Source: Pedobacter borealis DSM 19626 (lineage in GTDB: Bacteria; Bacteroidota; Bacteroidia; Sphingobacteriales; Sphingobacteriaceae). Taken from it: 64,000 nucleotides of DNA. The DNA is taken from assembly GCF_000708285.2 (NCBI RefSeq), contig NZ_JAUG01000012.1:1-64000 (forward strand). Reading direction: 5' to 3'. The first letter of the stretch is position 1. Every line of letters begins with the position of its first letter. This document shows, piece by piece, positions 52,181 through 60,529 of the stretch. A program made the position numbers and the translations under genes. The notes beneath the pieces are model-generated. The model had not been told where the DNA came from and did not search any database. It saw only the letters and a program-made list of their open reading frames with translations.

Positions 52181-54229
52181 ATGAATAAATTAATGCTCTA
52201 CAGAGGCAAAGCGATGGCTTGTCTGATTCTAATGTGCCTATTCCTGGTACAAGGTTGTAAAAAGGAAATCCTTCTACAAAAAAATAATAATTCTATAATT
52301 TCATCTAAGGTAAGGAATATCACTTATCGGGAATTTATTAATTCAATTAACCTAAAAGCCACAGGCAGCTTAAGCACCGTACTCACAGGAGCTAAAGAAA
52401 AAGTTATGAGTACAGAGACTTTAGCAGGCAACCTAAGCTTGGTAATGGACAGTGTAAAATTACTTCATTTAGGAGATACGCTGAGTTATGTGATTAGCAT
52501 AAGGCCTCAAACACCTAGAGCAACGGTCTTTCAAAACTTAACTATACAAGTTGTAAAGGAAAAAACTACTGCATTTTTGAGCACCTATTATCCATCTAAG
52601 GAATGGATAGATAGATGGAGAGCCGGACATGCAATTGCATTTAAAGATAACACTGTATTTAATAAAATAAACCTTAATGATGTTCTTCTTGACACAAAAA
52701 CCATAAATACAACAAATTTTAAACAAGAGAATGGGTTAAAGGGAAAAATTATAGCTAGTATTAGTAGTCCTTTTGGTGCACCAAATATTATAAGCTTAGC
52801 ACCTGGGGAGTGCGAAATTTATGATATTTATACTGTGGTTCCCCATCAATGTTCTACAGGTGATTGGCCAGGCAGCTGTCCATGGGAAGTAGGTGGTATA
52901 CCAGAAGCGGGAGGTTTCCTTCCTTACTATTCGTTAGAGCGGACTACCGGTGTAGATTGTGCTCCGGCGGGACCAACAATCGAGGGTGGAGGCGGAGGAG
53001 GAGGAGGTACCGTACCAACTCCCCCACCAACGTATAATCCTTGTGATGGTGGAACGCCTCCTGTTTCGGTTTACTTTGAAAGAGGCACAAGGTTAGCCGT
53101 GCTACCGCCTACTCCTTGCGATCCTATAATGCCTGAGGGATCAGACCCATCAATATCATCAAACGCTCAATATCTATTTAATATTCTATCAATTTCTGAT
53201 GATAGTAGAAAACAATATATTATAAGCCATAATGAGGCTACTAATGCATTTGTGACTTACTTGACAACAAATGGGCCAACTACAGAGAATAGGAATTTTG
53301 CTATTTGGGGTATTAGTTATTTGATAGGAAACCCTATTAGTTTTAATCAAGCATTTATAGATTTACTCAATGGGGTTTATAATGAAAACTCACCGATATA
53401 TATACCAGACAATTTTGATGTAATCTACGGCCAAGAATGGTATGATGATGAAAATGAGTTGGGTATTATTGATATAGAAATGGTGCAACAAGGGGTGCCT
53501 AATGACCCTATACCCGAAGCGTATTATATAAAAAACATGGGTATTGATATGACCCCAGCCACGCCCAGAAATGGCACTACTGTCCATGGCAATCCAAGAA
53601 ATGCAAAATATTTTTGGGATCAACTGATTAAAAAAAGACCCGAAATGTTTAGTGCAGATAATAGAGCATTCATTAAAAATAATGACTTTAAATCAATTAA
53701 AGTCGATTATCAATGGATCAAATATAATCCTACCCACAAGTCATATTTGTACAATCAATTAGTTCATCACCATCATAAACAACGTAATATGGCTTTTGCT
53801 ATTCCTCAAAAAGTACATCAAAAATGGACTAGCATTTTACACAGGGCTAGGATAAATGGTAGGTTAGCAAATTTAGGGGGGAGGTTGAATTCTCTAGGGC
53901 CGTTCTTGGAATTATTTTCAATTGTAACTGACATAAGAACAGGTAACCCTGATGCATTTGTAAATGGTTTTGGATCTCATGATGAAATTGGTAAATTGTA
54001 TAAAGAACCAATACAAAATTTCTATTTTGAAATTACAGAGCAAAGTATATTCAAAAATTCAAGTGGTACTATAACTAGAGCAATTGTTACTTATGATGCA
54101 TTTGAAGATTATATTTGGGATGAAGATGAAAGGCGGTATATGGGTGTTTTTAAAATAGCCACATATGTAGAGGATATTGATGTCATAAACCATCGCACCA
54201 ATAGCTTAACAAAAAAACAGATATTTTAG
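52181..54229 (+). CDS. Lipoprotein with C-terminal HNH-like toxin domain
   Basis: From ATG 52181 the ~682-residue product has a signal and lipobox (LFLVQGC, Cys 26), a helical N-terminal region, then a Cys-containing beta-rich part. A seven-glycine linker (about 269-275) and a Pro-rich stretch follow. The C-terminal third contains YLYNQLVHHHHKQRNMAFA (His at about 528-531) and IPQKVHQKW, which resemble the HNH/ENDO VII-type nuclease toxins (LHH/WHH forms) of polymorphic toxins. A SUKH-type immunity gene follows after 28 bases, supporting a toxin-immunity pair. The nuclease assignment is inference; no RHS repeats are present. Confidence 0.68.
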   Translation: MNKLMLYRGKAMACLILMCLFLVQGCKKEILLQKNNNSIISSKVRNITYREFINSINLKATGSLSTVLTGAKEKVMSTETLAGNLSLVMDSVKLLHLGDTLSYVISIRPQTPRATVFQNLTIQVVKEKTTAFLSTYYPSKEWIDRWRAGHAIAFKDNTVFNKINLNDVLLDTKTINTTNFKQENGLKGKIIASISSPFGAPNIISLAPGECEIYDIYTVVPHQCSTGDWPGSCPWEVGGIPEAGGFLPYYSLERTTGVDCAPAGPTIEGGGGGGGGTVPTPPPTYNPCDGGTPPVSVYFERGTRLAVLPPTPCDPIMPEGSDPSISSNAQYLFNILSISDDSRKQYIISHNEATNAFVTYLTTNGPTTENRNFAIWGISYLIGNPISFNQAFIDLLNGVYNENSPIYIPDNFDVIYGQEWYDDENELGIIDIEMVQQGVPNDPIPEAYYIKNMGIDMTPATPRNGTTVHGNPRNAKYFWDQLIKKRPEMFSADNRAFIKNNDFKSIKVDYQWIKYNPTHKSYLYNQLVHHHHKQRNMAFAIPQKVHQKWTSILHRARINGRLANLGGRLNSLGPFLELFSIVTDIRTGNPDAFVNGFGSHDEIGKLYKEPIQNFYFEITEQSIFKNSSGTITRAIVTYDAFEDYIWDEDERRYMGVFKIATYVEDIDVINHRTNSLTKKQIF

Positions 54230-54257
54230 GCTTGAATTTTACTTATCAGAATAAGCC

Positions 54258-54941
54258 ATGGATGAAATAATAAATACTTTTTTTACTTCTTATTTTAATT
54301 TTAGCAGATTACGTAGTGTATATGGGGAGGAAAAAACTCCAAAAAACATGATGGCTACACCTGTTGATGAAGAAGGGTGGTACACCTGGAAACCCATTGA
54401 GGGAACATTAACCAATAGTAATTATCGCCAAGTTGAGGAGAAATTTGGTGTAAAATTCCCTAAAAGTTTTGTTGAGTGGCACAAGCAATATTTTTTTCTG
54501 GATTGTTCATGTCAGCTCATGGGTCTTCCTGTTTCATCGCCAACTGAACCCTTACAACAGATTATTGACAACTTGGATTATTCGTTGGCAAAGGATCTTA
54601 TTGAGGCTAAACTATATCCTTTTGGTGATGAGGGCAATGACGCTGGTCCATTAGTATTTGATGGTAGGTATGAAGTAAAAGATAATGAATATTCAATTAG
54701 AGTTTATGATCATGAGTATGGCGGGGATATGGATGGGTTAAGTGAAATTGTTTTTTCTTCCTTTCCTAAGCTTTTAGAGTGTTTTACGCATTATATCCAA
54801 GAGGTAGAAACCAGGAAGAACTTTGAAATTATCCCTGATTTTTTTCAGATTGACCCAACTGGCGCAGGAAAAACTGGTAAAGGTTATTGGTTGAGCTGGG
54901 TAGCTATGGAAAAGGAAAATGATGAACTTTTTGGTGATTGA
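54258..54941 (+). CDS. SUKH (SMI1/KNR4) family immunity protein
   Basis: The 227-residue protein contains the SUKH core: NYRQVEEKFGVKFPKSFVEWHKQY near residue 53, then LYPFGDEGNDAGPLVFDGR and DHEYGGDMDGLSEIVFSSFPKLLECF. SUKH proteins neutralise polymorphic toxins, most often nucleases, by direct binding. It lies directly after the HNH-like toxin gene in the same direction, the usual order for a toxin and its immunity gene. It is cytoplasmic, with no signal peptide, consistent with protecting the producing cell or its kin. Which toxin it blocks is inferred from position. Confidence 0.85.
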   Translation: MDEIINTFFTSYFNFSRLRSVYGEEKTPKNMMATPVDEEGWYTWKPIEGTLTNSNYRQVEEKFGVKFPKSFVEWHKQYFFLDCSCQLMGLPVSSPTEPLQQIIDNLDYSLAKDLIEAKLYPFGDEGNDAGPLVFDGRYEVKDNEYSIRVYDHEYGGDMDGLSEIVFSSFPKLLECFTHYIQEVETRKNFEIIPDFFQIDPTGAGKTGKGYWLSWVAMEKENDELFGD

Positions 54942-54974
54942 TAAAAATATTGTCCACAGATTAATCAGCACGGT

Positions 54975-55355
54975 ATGAAAAGTTTAAAAGTTTTTTATAT
55001 CATAGCCTTATCAATCTGTACAATTGAGTTATTGCAATTTCTGTTTGGCTCCCATGGCATCTTTCATTACATAAAAGATGCCATGTTTATGCCAGTAAAA
55101 AATCCTCCTGTATTTTCTATTAGTGCTCATTATAATGCCGACAATAATTATATTAAGATTCTTAAGATGCTGAATAAAGTTAATACGATAGGTTATTTTT
55201 TATCTTTGCTCGGAACATGTTCATCCCTTCTATTCTATAAGTTAGATAGAAAGACTAAATATATTATCGGGATCAGCTTTTTTGTTGCCTCGTTAATATT
55301 TTCTTTAATTACTGGGCCAATCTGGAGGCATCTTATCGAAATAAATTATTTGTAA
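54975..55355 (+). CDS. Small membrane protein downstream of the toxin-immunity pair
   Basis: The 126-residue product has three hydrophobic segments: FYIIALSICTIELLQFLFG, TIGYFLSLLGTCSSLLFY and YIIGISFFVASLIFSLITG. The short soluble region between the first two has no recognised motif. It follows the SUKH gene by 33 bases in the same direction, so it probably shares its transcript and might be a second immunity or accessory protein. No family is recognised. Confidence 0.65.
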   Translation: MKSLKVFYIIALSICTIELLQFLFGSHGIFHYIKDAMFMPVKNPPVFSISAHYNADNNYIKILKMLNKVNTIGYFLSLLGTCSSLLFYKLDRKTKYIIGISFFVASLIFSLITGPIWRHLIEINYL

Positions 55356-55390
55356 TCAAATCACTTATTTTTATTAGGTCAGCACTACCA

Positions 55391-55510
55391 GCGCAAGTCT
55401 TAGCATCTACGCTAGTGGGTTGGATGACTTGCGCTTAGCAGAGATTTAATTGCCCCCTACTAGCGCAAGTCTTTGTGCCTAGGCTAACGGGCTGGATGAC
55501 TTGTGCTTTC
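55391..55510. repeat. Hairpin repeats T1 and T2 (GCGCAAGTC family)
   Basis: Each copy begins TAGCGCAAGTC or GCGCAAGTC, contains TACGCTAG or AGGCTAACGG, and ends GATGACTTGCGC or GATGACTTGTGC, so the ends pair. A third copy is at 56830-56880. Confidence 0.75.
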
Positions 55511-55652
55511 ATTATTGATTTTCATAATACTGGGTAACCTATTCCGAAACTGATATTACTTATTGCAATATTTATACAGCCTTCTACTTAGTTTGAGTTA
55601 CTTACTAAAACTTTGAATAACATACTACAAGTTCACAACCATGAATTGAAAG

Positions 55653-55946
55653 TATAGAACTACTAACTGCAAGCATAAACCTGCAAACTGCAAGTATAAT
55701 GTTGTTAACTGCGCTGATAGAACTATCAACTGCAAGTATAAACCTACGAACTGCAAGTATAATGTTGTTAACTGCAAGTATAGAACTATCAACTGCAAGT
55801 ATAGAACTACCAACTGAAAGTATAATGTTGTTAACTGCGCTGATAGAACTATTAACTGCAAGTATAGAACTATCAACTGCAAGCATAAACCTACCAACTG
55901 CAAGTATAATGTTGTTAACTGCGCTGAAAGAACTATCAACTGCAAG
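55653..55946. repeat. 21-bp minisatellite, 14 units
   Basis: Fourteen consecutive 21-base units, most ending AACTGCAAG. There are three types: TATAGAACTATCAACTGCAAG-like, TATAAACCTACCAACTGCAAG-like and TATAATGTTGTTAACTGC-like. They recur in a partly ordered three-unit (63-bp) higher pattern. Because 21 is divisible by three, frames stay open on both strands. Confidence 0.9.
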
Positions 55947-56096
55947 TTCTGAATTACCTTCATTTACGCGTTATTCTTCAAAAAGATTTCGTGAATGATT
56001 TTATTGTATTTATCTTAGTGGTGCAGATTAATAAATAACATATTTTTTCACCTAGCTAAGAGAGATCAATTTTCAAAATTAAATTTTAAAAATATT

Positions 56097-56201
56097 CCTG
56101 GACGAGCGTTTTAGAAACGCATTTTCTAATTTCTCTGAAAAGAGTTATTTGTTAGTCTGCAGCGTCCAGGAACTTTAATTTTCAATGTTATGCAGACTAA
56201 C
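56097..56201 (+). promoter_or_regulatory. Nested inverted repeats covering the start codon of the 56190 gene
   Basis: CCTGGACG (56097-56104) faces CGTCCAGG (56163-56170); inside is GCGTTT-TAG-AAACGC (56106-56120). GTTAGTCTGCA (56151-56161) is complementary to TGCAGACTAAC (56191-56201), which starts within the ATG at 56190. The second pairing would hide the start codon and is exclusive with the first hairpin. Confidence 0.6.
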
Positions 56202-56726
56202 AATTGTAAAAACCCAAACACACAGCTCCCAAATCAGGTAGCAGCTGTAACAGAATTCCGGAAACTGATGGAAGCCTATTTCGATATGATTGGTTTGTCA
56301 GAAGTTAATCAATTCCTTACTGAAATGCTTAGCGCAGCTATCGGGCCTGATCCTCGCTCGGGCAAACACAAACCCATTACCATTGCCAACGCCCTTTATG
56401 ATGTAAACAATATCATCAGCCTGCTTACCAAAACAAAACTTTTATCCAATGAAGAAACCTTTCAGCGTTATGCCATAAACCTGGATTATAACCTACAAGC
56501 TGTTGGCCAATTTGATGTGGAGCATCTTTCCGAACTATTATACGTTGGATTAAATGCCTACATCTTTCAGGAGGATGATTTTGAAGGCGCAACCTTAAAA
56601 TTTTCTGCCGAAATTACTGCTAAATATAAAATGATTTATGATTGGCTGTCAGACTGCGATGCCTGGTGTAATGTTGTTGAGTGTTATGAGTATAATGAAA
56701 CTATTGGTTTAGCAGCTACACTATAA
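56190..56726 (+). CDS. Hypothetical protein with structured leader, 178 aa
   Basis: MQTNNCKNPNTQLPNQ... is soluble and helical, with conserved-looking EFRKLMEAYFDMIGLSEV and a Cys/Trp-rich SDCDAWCNVVECYEY end. It is acidic overall, has no signal peptide and no recognised family. Its codon 1 lies in an inverted repeat with mutually exclusive alternatives, suggesting leader-mediated control. It is a single gene flanked by hairpin repeats T2 and T3. Confidence 0.65.
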   Translation: MQTNNCKNPNTQLPNQVAAVTEFRKLMEAYFDMIGLSEVNQFLTEMLSAAIGPDPRSGKHKPITIANALYDVNNIISLLTKTKLLSNEETFQRYAINLDYNLQAVGQFDVEHLSELLYVGLNAYIFQEDDFEGATLKFSAEITAKYKMIYDWLSDCDAWCNVVECYEYNETIGLAATL

Positions 56727-57185
56727 ACATTCAAATTTTAATTGGCCATTTAACTTATACAGCTATGAGGGAAAACTCCCCTCCTAATTTAGGAGGGGGG
56801 GGCCAAAGGGCGGGGTGGTTAATCCATTACTAGCGCAAGTCTTAGGTTCTACGCTAGCGAGCTGGATGACTTGTGCTTAGCAGAGATTAATTAGAGTTTA
56901 AACATTGCCTACACCATAAACCGGTGTGTTATGGTTCTGGAAATATTCGAACCGTTTGTTTTTGTAGATGGGGCTGGAAATAAAATCTGTCGGCAAACTG
57001 TTTGCATATGGAAAGATAATCTTATAGGCCAATTGCAGTCCACTGGCTTCGTCCCTGTAGATGTCACTGCAATAATATCTGCTATAAAAAAGCTCTTTCG
57101 TGCTGGCATTATAGTTATTCGAACTATTTTATTATTAAAATAGAATATATATATTCGATAATCTAATATCTACTTGAACGCACTT
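56727..57185. repeat. Gene-free stretch with hairpin repeat T3
   Basis: It holds a TCCTAATTTAGGAGGGG hairpin near 56781 and T3 at 56830-56880. Short frames at 56931-57143 (plus) and 56909-57109 (minus) overlap and lack supporting features; neither is accepted as a gene. Confidence 0.6.
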
Positions 57186-58379
57186 ATGAAATTAACCAGA
57201 ATTACTTCTGGGCTATTGCTAATTCTCGTTATAGCCTCGTGTAAACAAAAGCCCAAATCTTCTTTAAAAAAGAACATAAACGAAATCAAAACAAATACGG
57301 TAGTAAACGGCACCACCTTCGTCGATTCTAAAAATTTGTATGACTCCGTAGTGTATGTCCCCTTACAAACTACCCAGCATAATTTAATTGCCAAGATTGA
57401 CCAGCTGGAAGTAACCGATAAATATTTTATCATATTAGACCACGATTCAAAATCTATTTCAATCTACTTGAAAAATGGAAAGTTTTTTAAAAAAATTGAT
57501 AGCGTGAATGCATCAGAATTTTGGGTATATGATGACGTGATAAGTTTTCGAGATCTAAGTTCGCATACAGTTATCAATAGATATTCCATTTCTACTAGTA
57601 AAGTAGCTCCAGAAAAGATAAAACTGAGCTATAAAAATGCACATCAAATTGATAAGAATGCTTCACTTTTTTTTCTAGCTTATAGAAAAGACAATCCAGC
57701 GCCACTAACCGATGCAAACCTCATATGTATCGACGAAAAAAATAATATCAGTACTTTACTGGATGCAAAGGAGAGCAAACTAACGAAACAAGACGTGTTT
57801 AGTTCAGGAAAAAATTTCTATACGAGTAATACCTTGACTTACTTTTCTCCGAATTATAGTACTGATATTTTTCTGCTCAAAAATAAGAAAGCAGACCTAA
57901 TTTACCATATCAATGTAGGTGAGTTTGCACTTCCGCAAAAAAGAGAGAAAGACCAAGACATCAAAAAGTATGTAAAAACAAATCCTTGCATCTTTGGTAT
58001 CAATAATATCTATGAGGTAAATGGCAACTTATCATTTCAGACTGTAAGCAGCAAAGGCTTTAAGAATTTTACATACAACAAAGCCACCAATGTGCTGGTA
58101 AATTTAGATAATTTGAAGTATGGCGAGAAGCTCACCCATTTTTTACCTACCGGAACCAACCTTATCGCCTCAGATAGCACTTGTTTCATCAGCCATCTTC
58201 CAGCCGCCTATCTCTTAAAATCTTATCAGCAAATAGCCAGGGCAGAAAAACTCCCGCCCTTTACTGCGCAATCCCGCAGTTTATTCGAAAGCATCAGAAG
58301 CCGGGATAATCCGGTCCTGGTCAAACTTTATCCAAAAAAGCTCATTTTTCCTAAAAACTTTTTTGCTAAAGGGATATGA
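57186..58379 (+). CDS. Six-bladed beta-propeller lipoprotein
   Basis: From ATG 57186 the ~397-residue product has a lipobox (LVIASC, Cys 19). It then shows the start of a Bacteroidota 6-bladed propeller: VYVPLQTTQHNLIAKIDQLEVTDKYFIILDHDSKSISIY, with strand repeats continuing through ILLDAKES-like turns and TYFSPNYSTDIFLL. Such lipoproteins are exported and of unknown function, often near carbohydrate genes. Its stop overlaps the next ATG (ATGA at 58376-58379), coupling translation to the CarboxypepD-reg gene. A TTG start at 57174 would add four residues and is not preferred. Confidence 0.82.
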   Translation: MKLTRITSGLLLILVIASCKQKPKSSLKKNINEIKTNTVVNGTTFVDSKNLYDSVVYVPLQTTQHNLIAKIDQLEVTDKYFIILDHDSKSISIYLKNGKFFKKIDSVNASEFWVYDDVISFRDLSSHTVINRYSISTSKVAPEKIKLSYKNAHQIDKNASLFFLAYRKDNPAPLTDANLICIDEKNNISTLLDAKESKLTKQDVFSSGKNFYTSNTLTYFSPNYSTDIFLLKNKKADLIYHINVGEFALPQKREKDQDIKKYVKTNPCIFGINNIYEVNGNLSFQTVSSKGFKNFTYNKATNVLVNLDNLKYGEKLTHFLPTGTNLIASDSTCFISHLPAAYLLKSYQQIARAEKLPPFTAQSRSLFESIRSRDNPVLVKLYPKKLIFPKNFFAKGI

Positions 58380-59454
58380 AAAATCTTGTATCATGCAACC
58401 CGTGCTTCGTGAATAAGTTTTCACAACGGCAGCTAGCTTTTATACTGGTACTATTCTCCTTTTCATTTCAGTTTGGTACTGCCCACGGGCAAATAGTTTA
58501 CAAGGGAACGGTGATCAGTGAAAACGAAAAAAAACCCCTTGCAATGGTAACAATAAAACTACAGCAACAGCAAAGAGATTCCATATCAAACGAAAAAGGG
58601 ATTTTCGAAATCCATGCCAATGAACAAGCAGATACCCTAATCTTCAGCTATATCGGATATGATACCAAAAAAATACCTACCACGAACTTTATAAATGGAC
58701 AGACTGTACTGTTGAAAGAAGATAACTATATGCTAAACGAAGTAAAGATCAGCGTGAAGAAACAATTTGAAGTTTTAGGTAAGTTTTCTTATGATCAGGT
58801 CAACTATAGCGTTAAAAAGGAAATACAGGAGCTGTTCGTTTCCTCACCACGGCCCATTGCAAAACTGTTTGAGACGACGGCCAGTGATTTTAAACTGGAG
58901 TATATTACCCTTGGCCGTTTTGTGCAAAAACATTCTCCGCCAGTCAAACCACTTTTTTCACCAAATGGTCGAACTACTTTATTTCCAATTGACGACGACC
59001 TTTATTTTAACCGGAAAAGCACCTCGATACATCGAAGGTTAATATTTATATAACAGGCGTAGATTCTATAACCCATGGTCCCGACACATTGCACTACTAC
59101 AGAAAGATAGAAGTAATGTTGGACAGTTATCAGACTTTGAACCAGATCGACCTGCGGAAGCTGAACATCCGTCCTCCTGGCTCAAGGTTTTTTGTTATCA
59201 TAGAATGGCTTTATGATCTCCAGAACCAGACCTATAAAATCGGCCATAAAATGGTGACCTACAATGTTCAGAATGTTTTCATCCCGCAATATACCATTGG
59301 CTACGAACCTTTTATTGCGCTATATCCGCAATCTGCCGATAAAACAAGCAACCGCTTTATCAGACAAGACGGAAAGTGGTATGCCCTGGATAAACCCGCA
59401 GGCGATGCTTCCCGGGAAATTGCACTGTCCGTAAATATCTCCTACTACAAATGA
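58376..59454 (+). pseudogene. CarboxypepD-reg-like protein, frameshifted in an A tract
   Basis: The first part (58376 to about 59019) has a signal region and a CarboxypepD-reg-like domain: YKGTVISENEKKPLAMVTIKL, LIFSYIGYDTKKIP and VLLKEDNYMLNEVKI. The frame then ends at 59051. In the -1 frame, HLDTSKVNIYITGVDSITHGPDTL from about 59017 continues to a stop at 59454, matching the end of the paralogue at 59451-60446. A shift at the AAAA of 59015-59018 joins the two; one missing A explains it. The ATGA overlap to the next gene is intact. Either a pseudogene, a phase-variable tract or a sequencing error. Confidence 0.75.
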
Positions 59455-60446
59455 AAATGCTTAAATACCTGGTTCTATTCTGTGCTTTTGCTTTGTTTGG
59501 GCAGATACCGTCCTTACAAGGCCAGGAAATCAACCGTGTTGCGATTTTAATCACCGACAGCACAACGAAAAAACCTATTATTGGCGCTCTGGTATCCTGT
59601 AAGGCCAGACTAACCTATACCATGGCCGATAAGCAGGGGAAAGTGGACCTGCTAGCGGCCAAAACCGATTCGATCTACGTCGAGATGCAAAACTACTTAT
59701 CAAAAAAAATCAGGATAAAAGACGCAGAATATGGCAGGGTTCAACTGGTCCAAAAAAAGGCAACAGCAAGCGGTTTTAAACAGATCAAAGGCAATAAAAA
59801 ATTAACACTTAACGAGTTTAACATCGCCCATGTGAAGCATTACGTGGGTTTTCCAGATCCGTTTAACCCTTTACCATACCAACAGGCGGCTCAACGTTTC
59901 TATAATCCCGCAGAACGTTATATGCTGGAAAAAATTTCTGTTGCCCAGCTCCTGTTTAACGTAGAGCTAGCAATTACGGAGAATAACCGTCTTATTTTCA
60001 CTTACAACTATAGAGATGGAGATTCTCCTGGTGGAGATAACAGCAGAGTTTACAAGTATCAAGATTTGCAAAATACTACTTTGAGGGTCAGGATCTATCG
60101 CGCCGATGCTACTGGTTTTCCCGCTGAAGATCTATGCAATGAGGAAATCAATGTAACTGCGGAAAACTCAAACAAGATCGTGGCGAATCTTTCGAAATAT
60201 AAAATTATCATACCAAAAGGCGATTTCTTTGTCGCCATACAATGGCTGCCCAACATAGATAATGCAAGTCAGATCTCATACAGCACGTTTTCCTCAACCA
60301 AACTGACCGGTTTCAAACCTTATGTAGGAGTCGAACCAATCAAGGGTAAAGACGTTACATTTTTTGTGAAAGATTATTCAGGAAATTGGAAAATAAGTCC
60401 GGATAAAGTAAAATTGGCCATAGCTGTTACAGGCAGAACAGAATAA
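59451..60446 (+). CDS. Exported CarboxypepD-reg-like protein
   Basis: The 331-residue product has a signal peptide (LVLFCAFALFGQIPSLQGQ) and a CarboxypepD-reg-like domain (VAILITDSTTKKPIIGALVSC, then MADKQGKVDLLA). A beta-rich C-terminal region follows (TLRVRIYRADATGFPAEDL, IIIPKGDFFVAIQWLPN, GFKPYVGVEP). This fold is the plug-proximal or anchor domain seen in many Bacteroidota surface proteins. It shares its layout with the frameshifted gene 58376-59454. ATG 59451 overlaps the upstream TGA, so the three genes 57186-60446 are one operon. Function unknown. Confidence 0.78.
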   Translation: MKMLKYLVLFCAFALFGQIPSLQGQEINRVAILITDSTTKKPIIGALVSCKARLTYTMADKQGKVDLLAAKTDSIYVEMQNYLSKKIRIKDAEYGRVQLVQKKATASGFKQIKGNKKLTLNEFNIAHVKHYVGFPDPFNPLPYQQAAQRFYNPAERYMLEKISVAQLLFNVELAITENNRLIFTYNYRDGDSPGGDNSRVYKYQDLQNTTLRVRIYRADATGFPAEDLCNEEINVTAENSNKIVANLSKYKIIIPKGDFFVAIQWLPNIDNASQISYSTFSSTKLTGFKPYVGVEPIKGKDVTFFVKDYSGNWKISPDKVKLAIAVTGRTE

Positions 60447-60488
60447 GGTCTATAGAAAACTACCAGATGTTAACCATCAATAAAACAA

Positions 60489-60510
60489 CCCCGAGGCAAG
60501 CCTCGAGGTA
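60489..60510. terminator. Hairpin between convergent genes
   Basis: ACCCCGAGGC (about 60488-60497) faces GCCTCGAGGT (60500-60509) with one mismatch. There is no clear T run, so it may be a weak bidirectional terminator. Confidence 0.5.
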
Positions 60511-60529
60511 TTCTCTTCGAATAAAATAT

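Larger units (their letters stand above)
55356..56189. repeat. Gene-free stretch with hairpin repeats and a 21-bp minisatellite
   Basis: It holds repeat T1 (55391-55435) and T2 (55459-55510), the minisatellite 55653-55946, and the structured leader 56097-56201. Frames longer than 90 codons over the minisatellite on both strands are caused by its 21-bp period, not by selection. Confidence 0.75.

Noticed and set aside
55653-55946. CRISPR array
   Set aside because: Units are contiguous 21-base repeats without unique spacers, and there are no cas genes.
55605-55998. Open frames of 90-112 codons over the minisatellite on both strands
   Set aside because: They exist only because the repeat unit is 21 bases with no stop; no start signal or gene context supports a protein.
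56909-57143. Overlapping plus and minus frames of 66-70 codons
   Set aside because: They overlap on opposite strands with no recognised family, promoter or conservation clue.
59011-59025. Programmed -1 ribosomal frameshift
   Set aside because: The site is only AAAAG without a canonical slippery heptamer or an obvious stimulating hairpin; a one-base loss is simpler.
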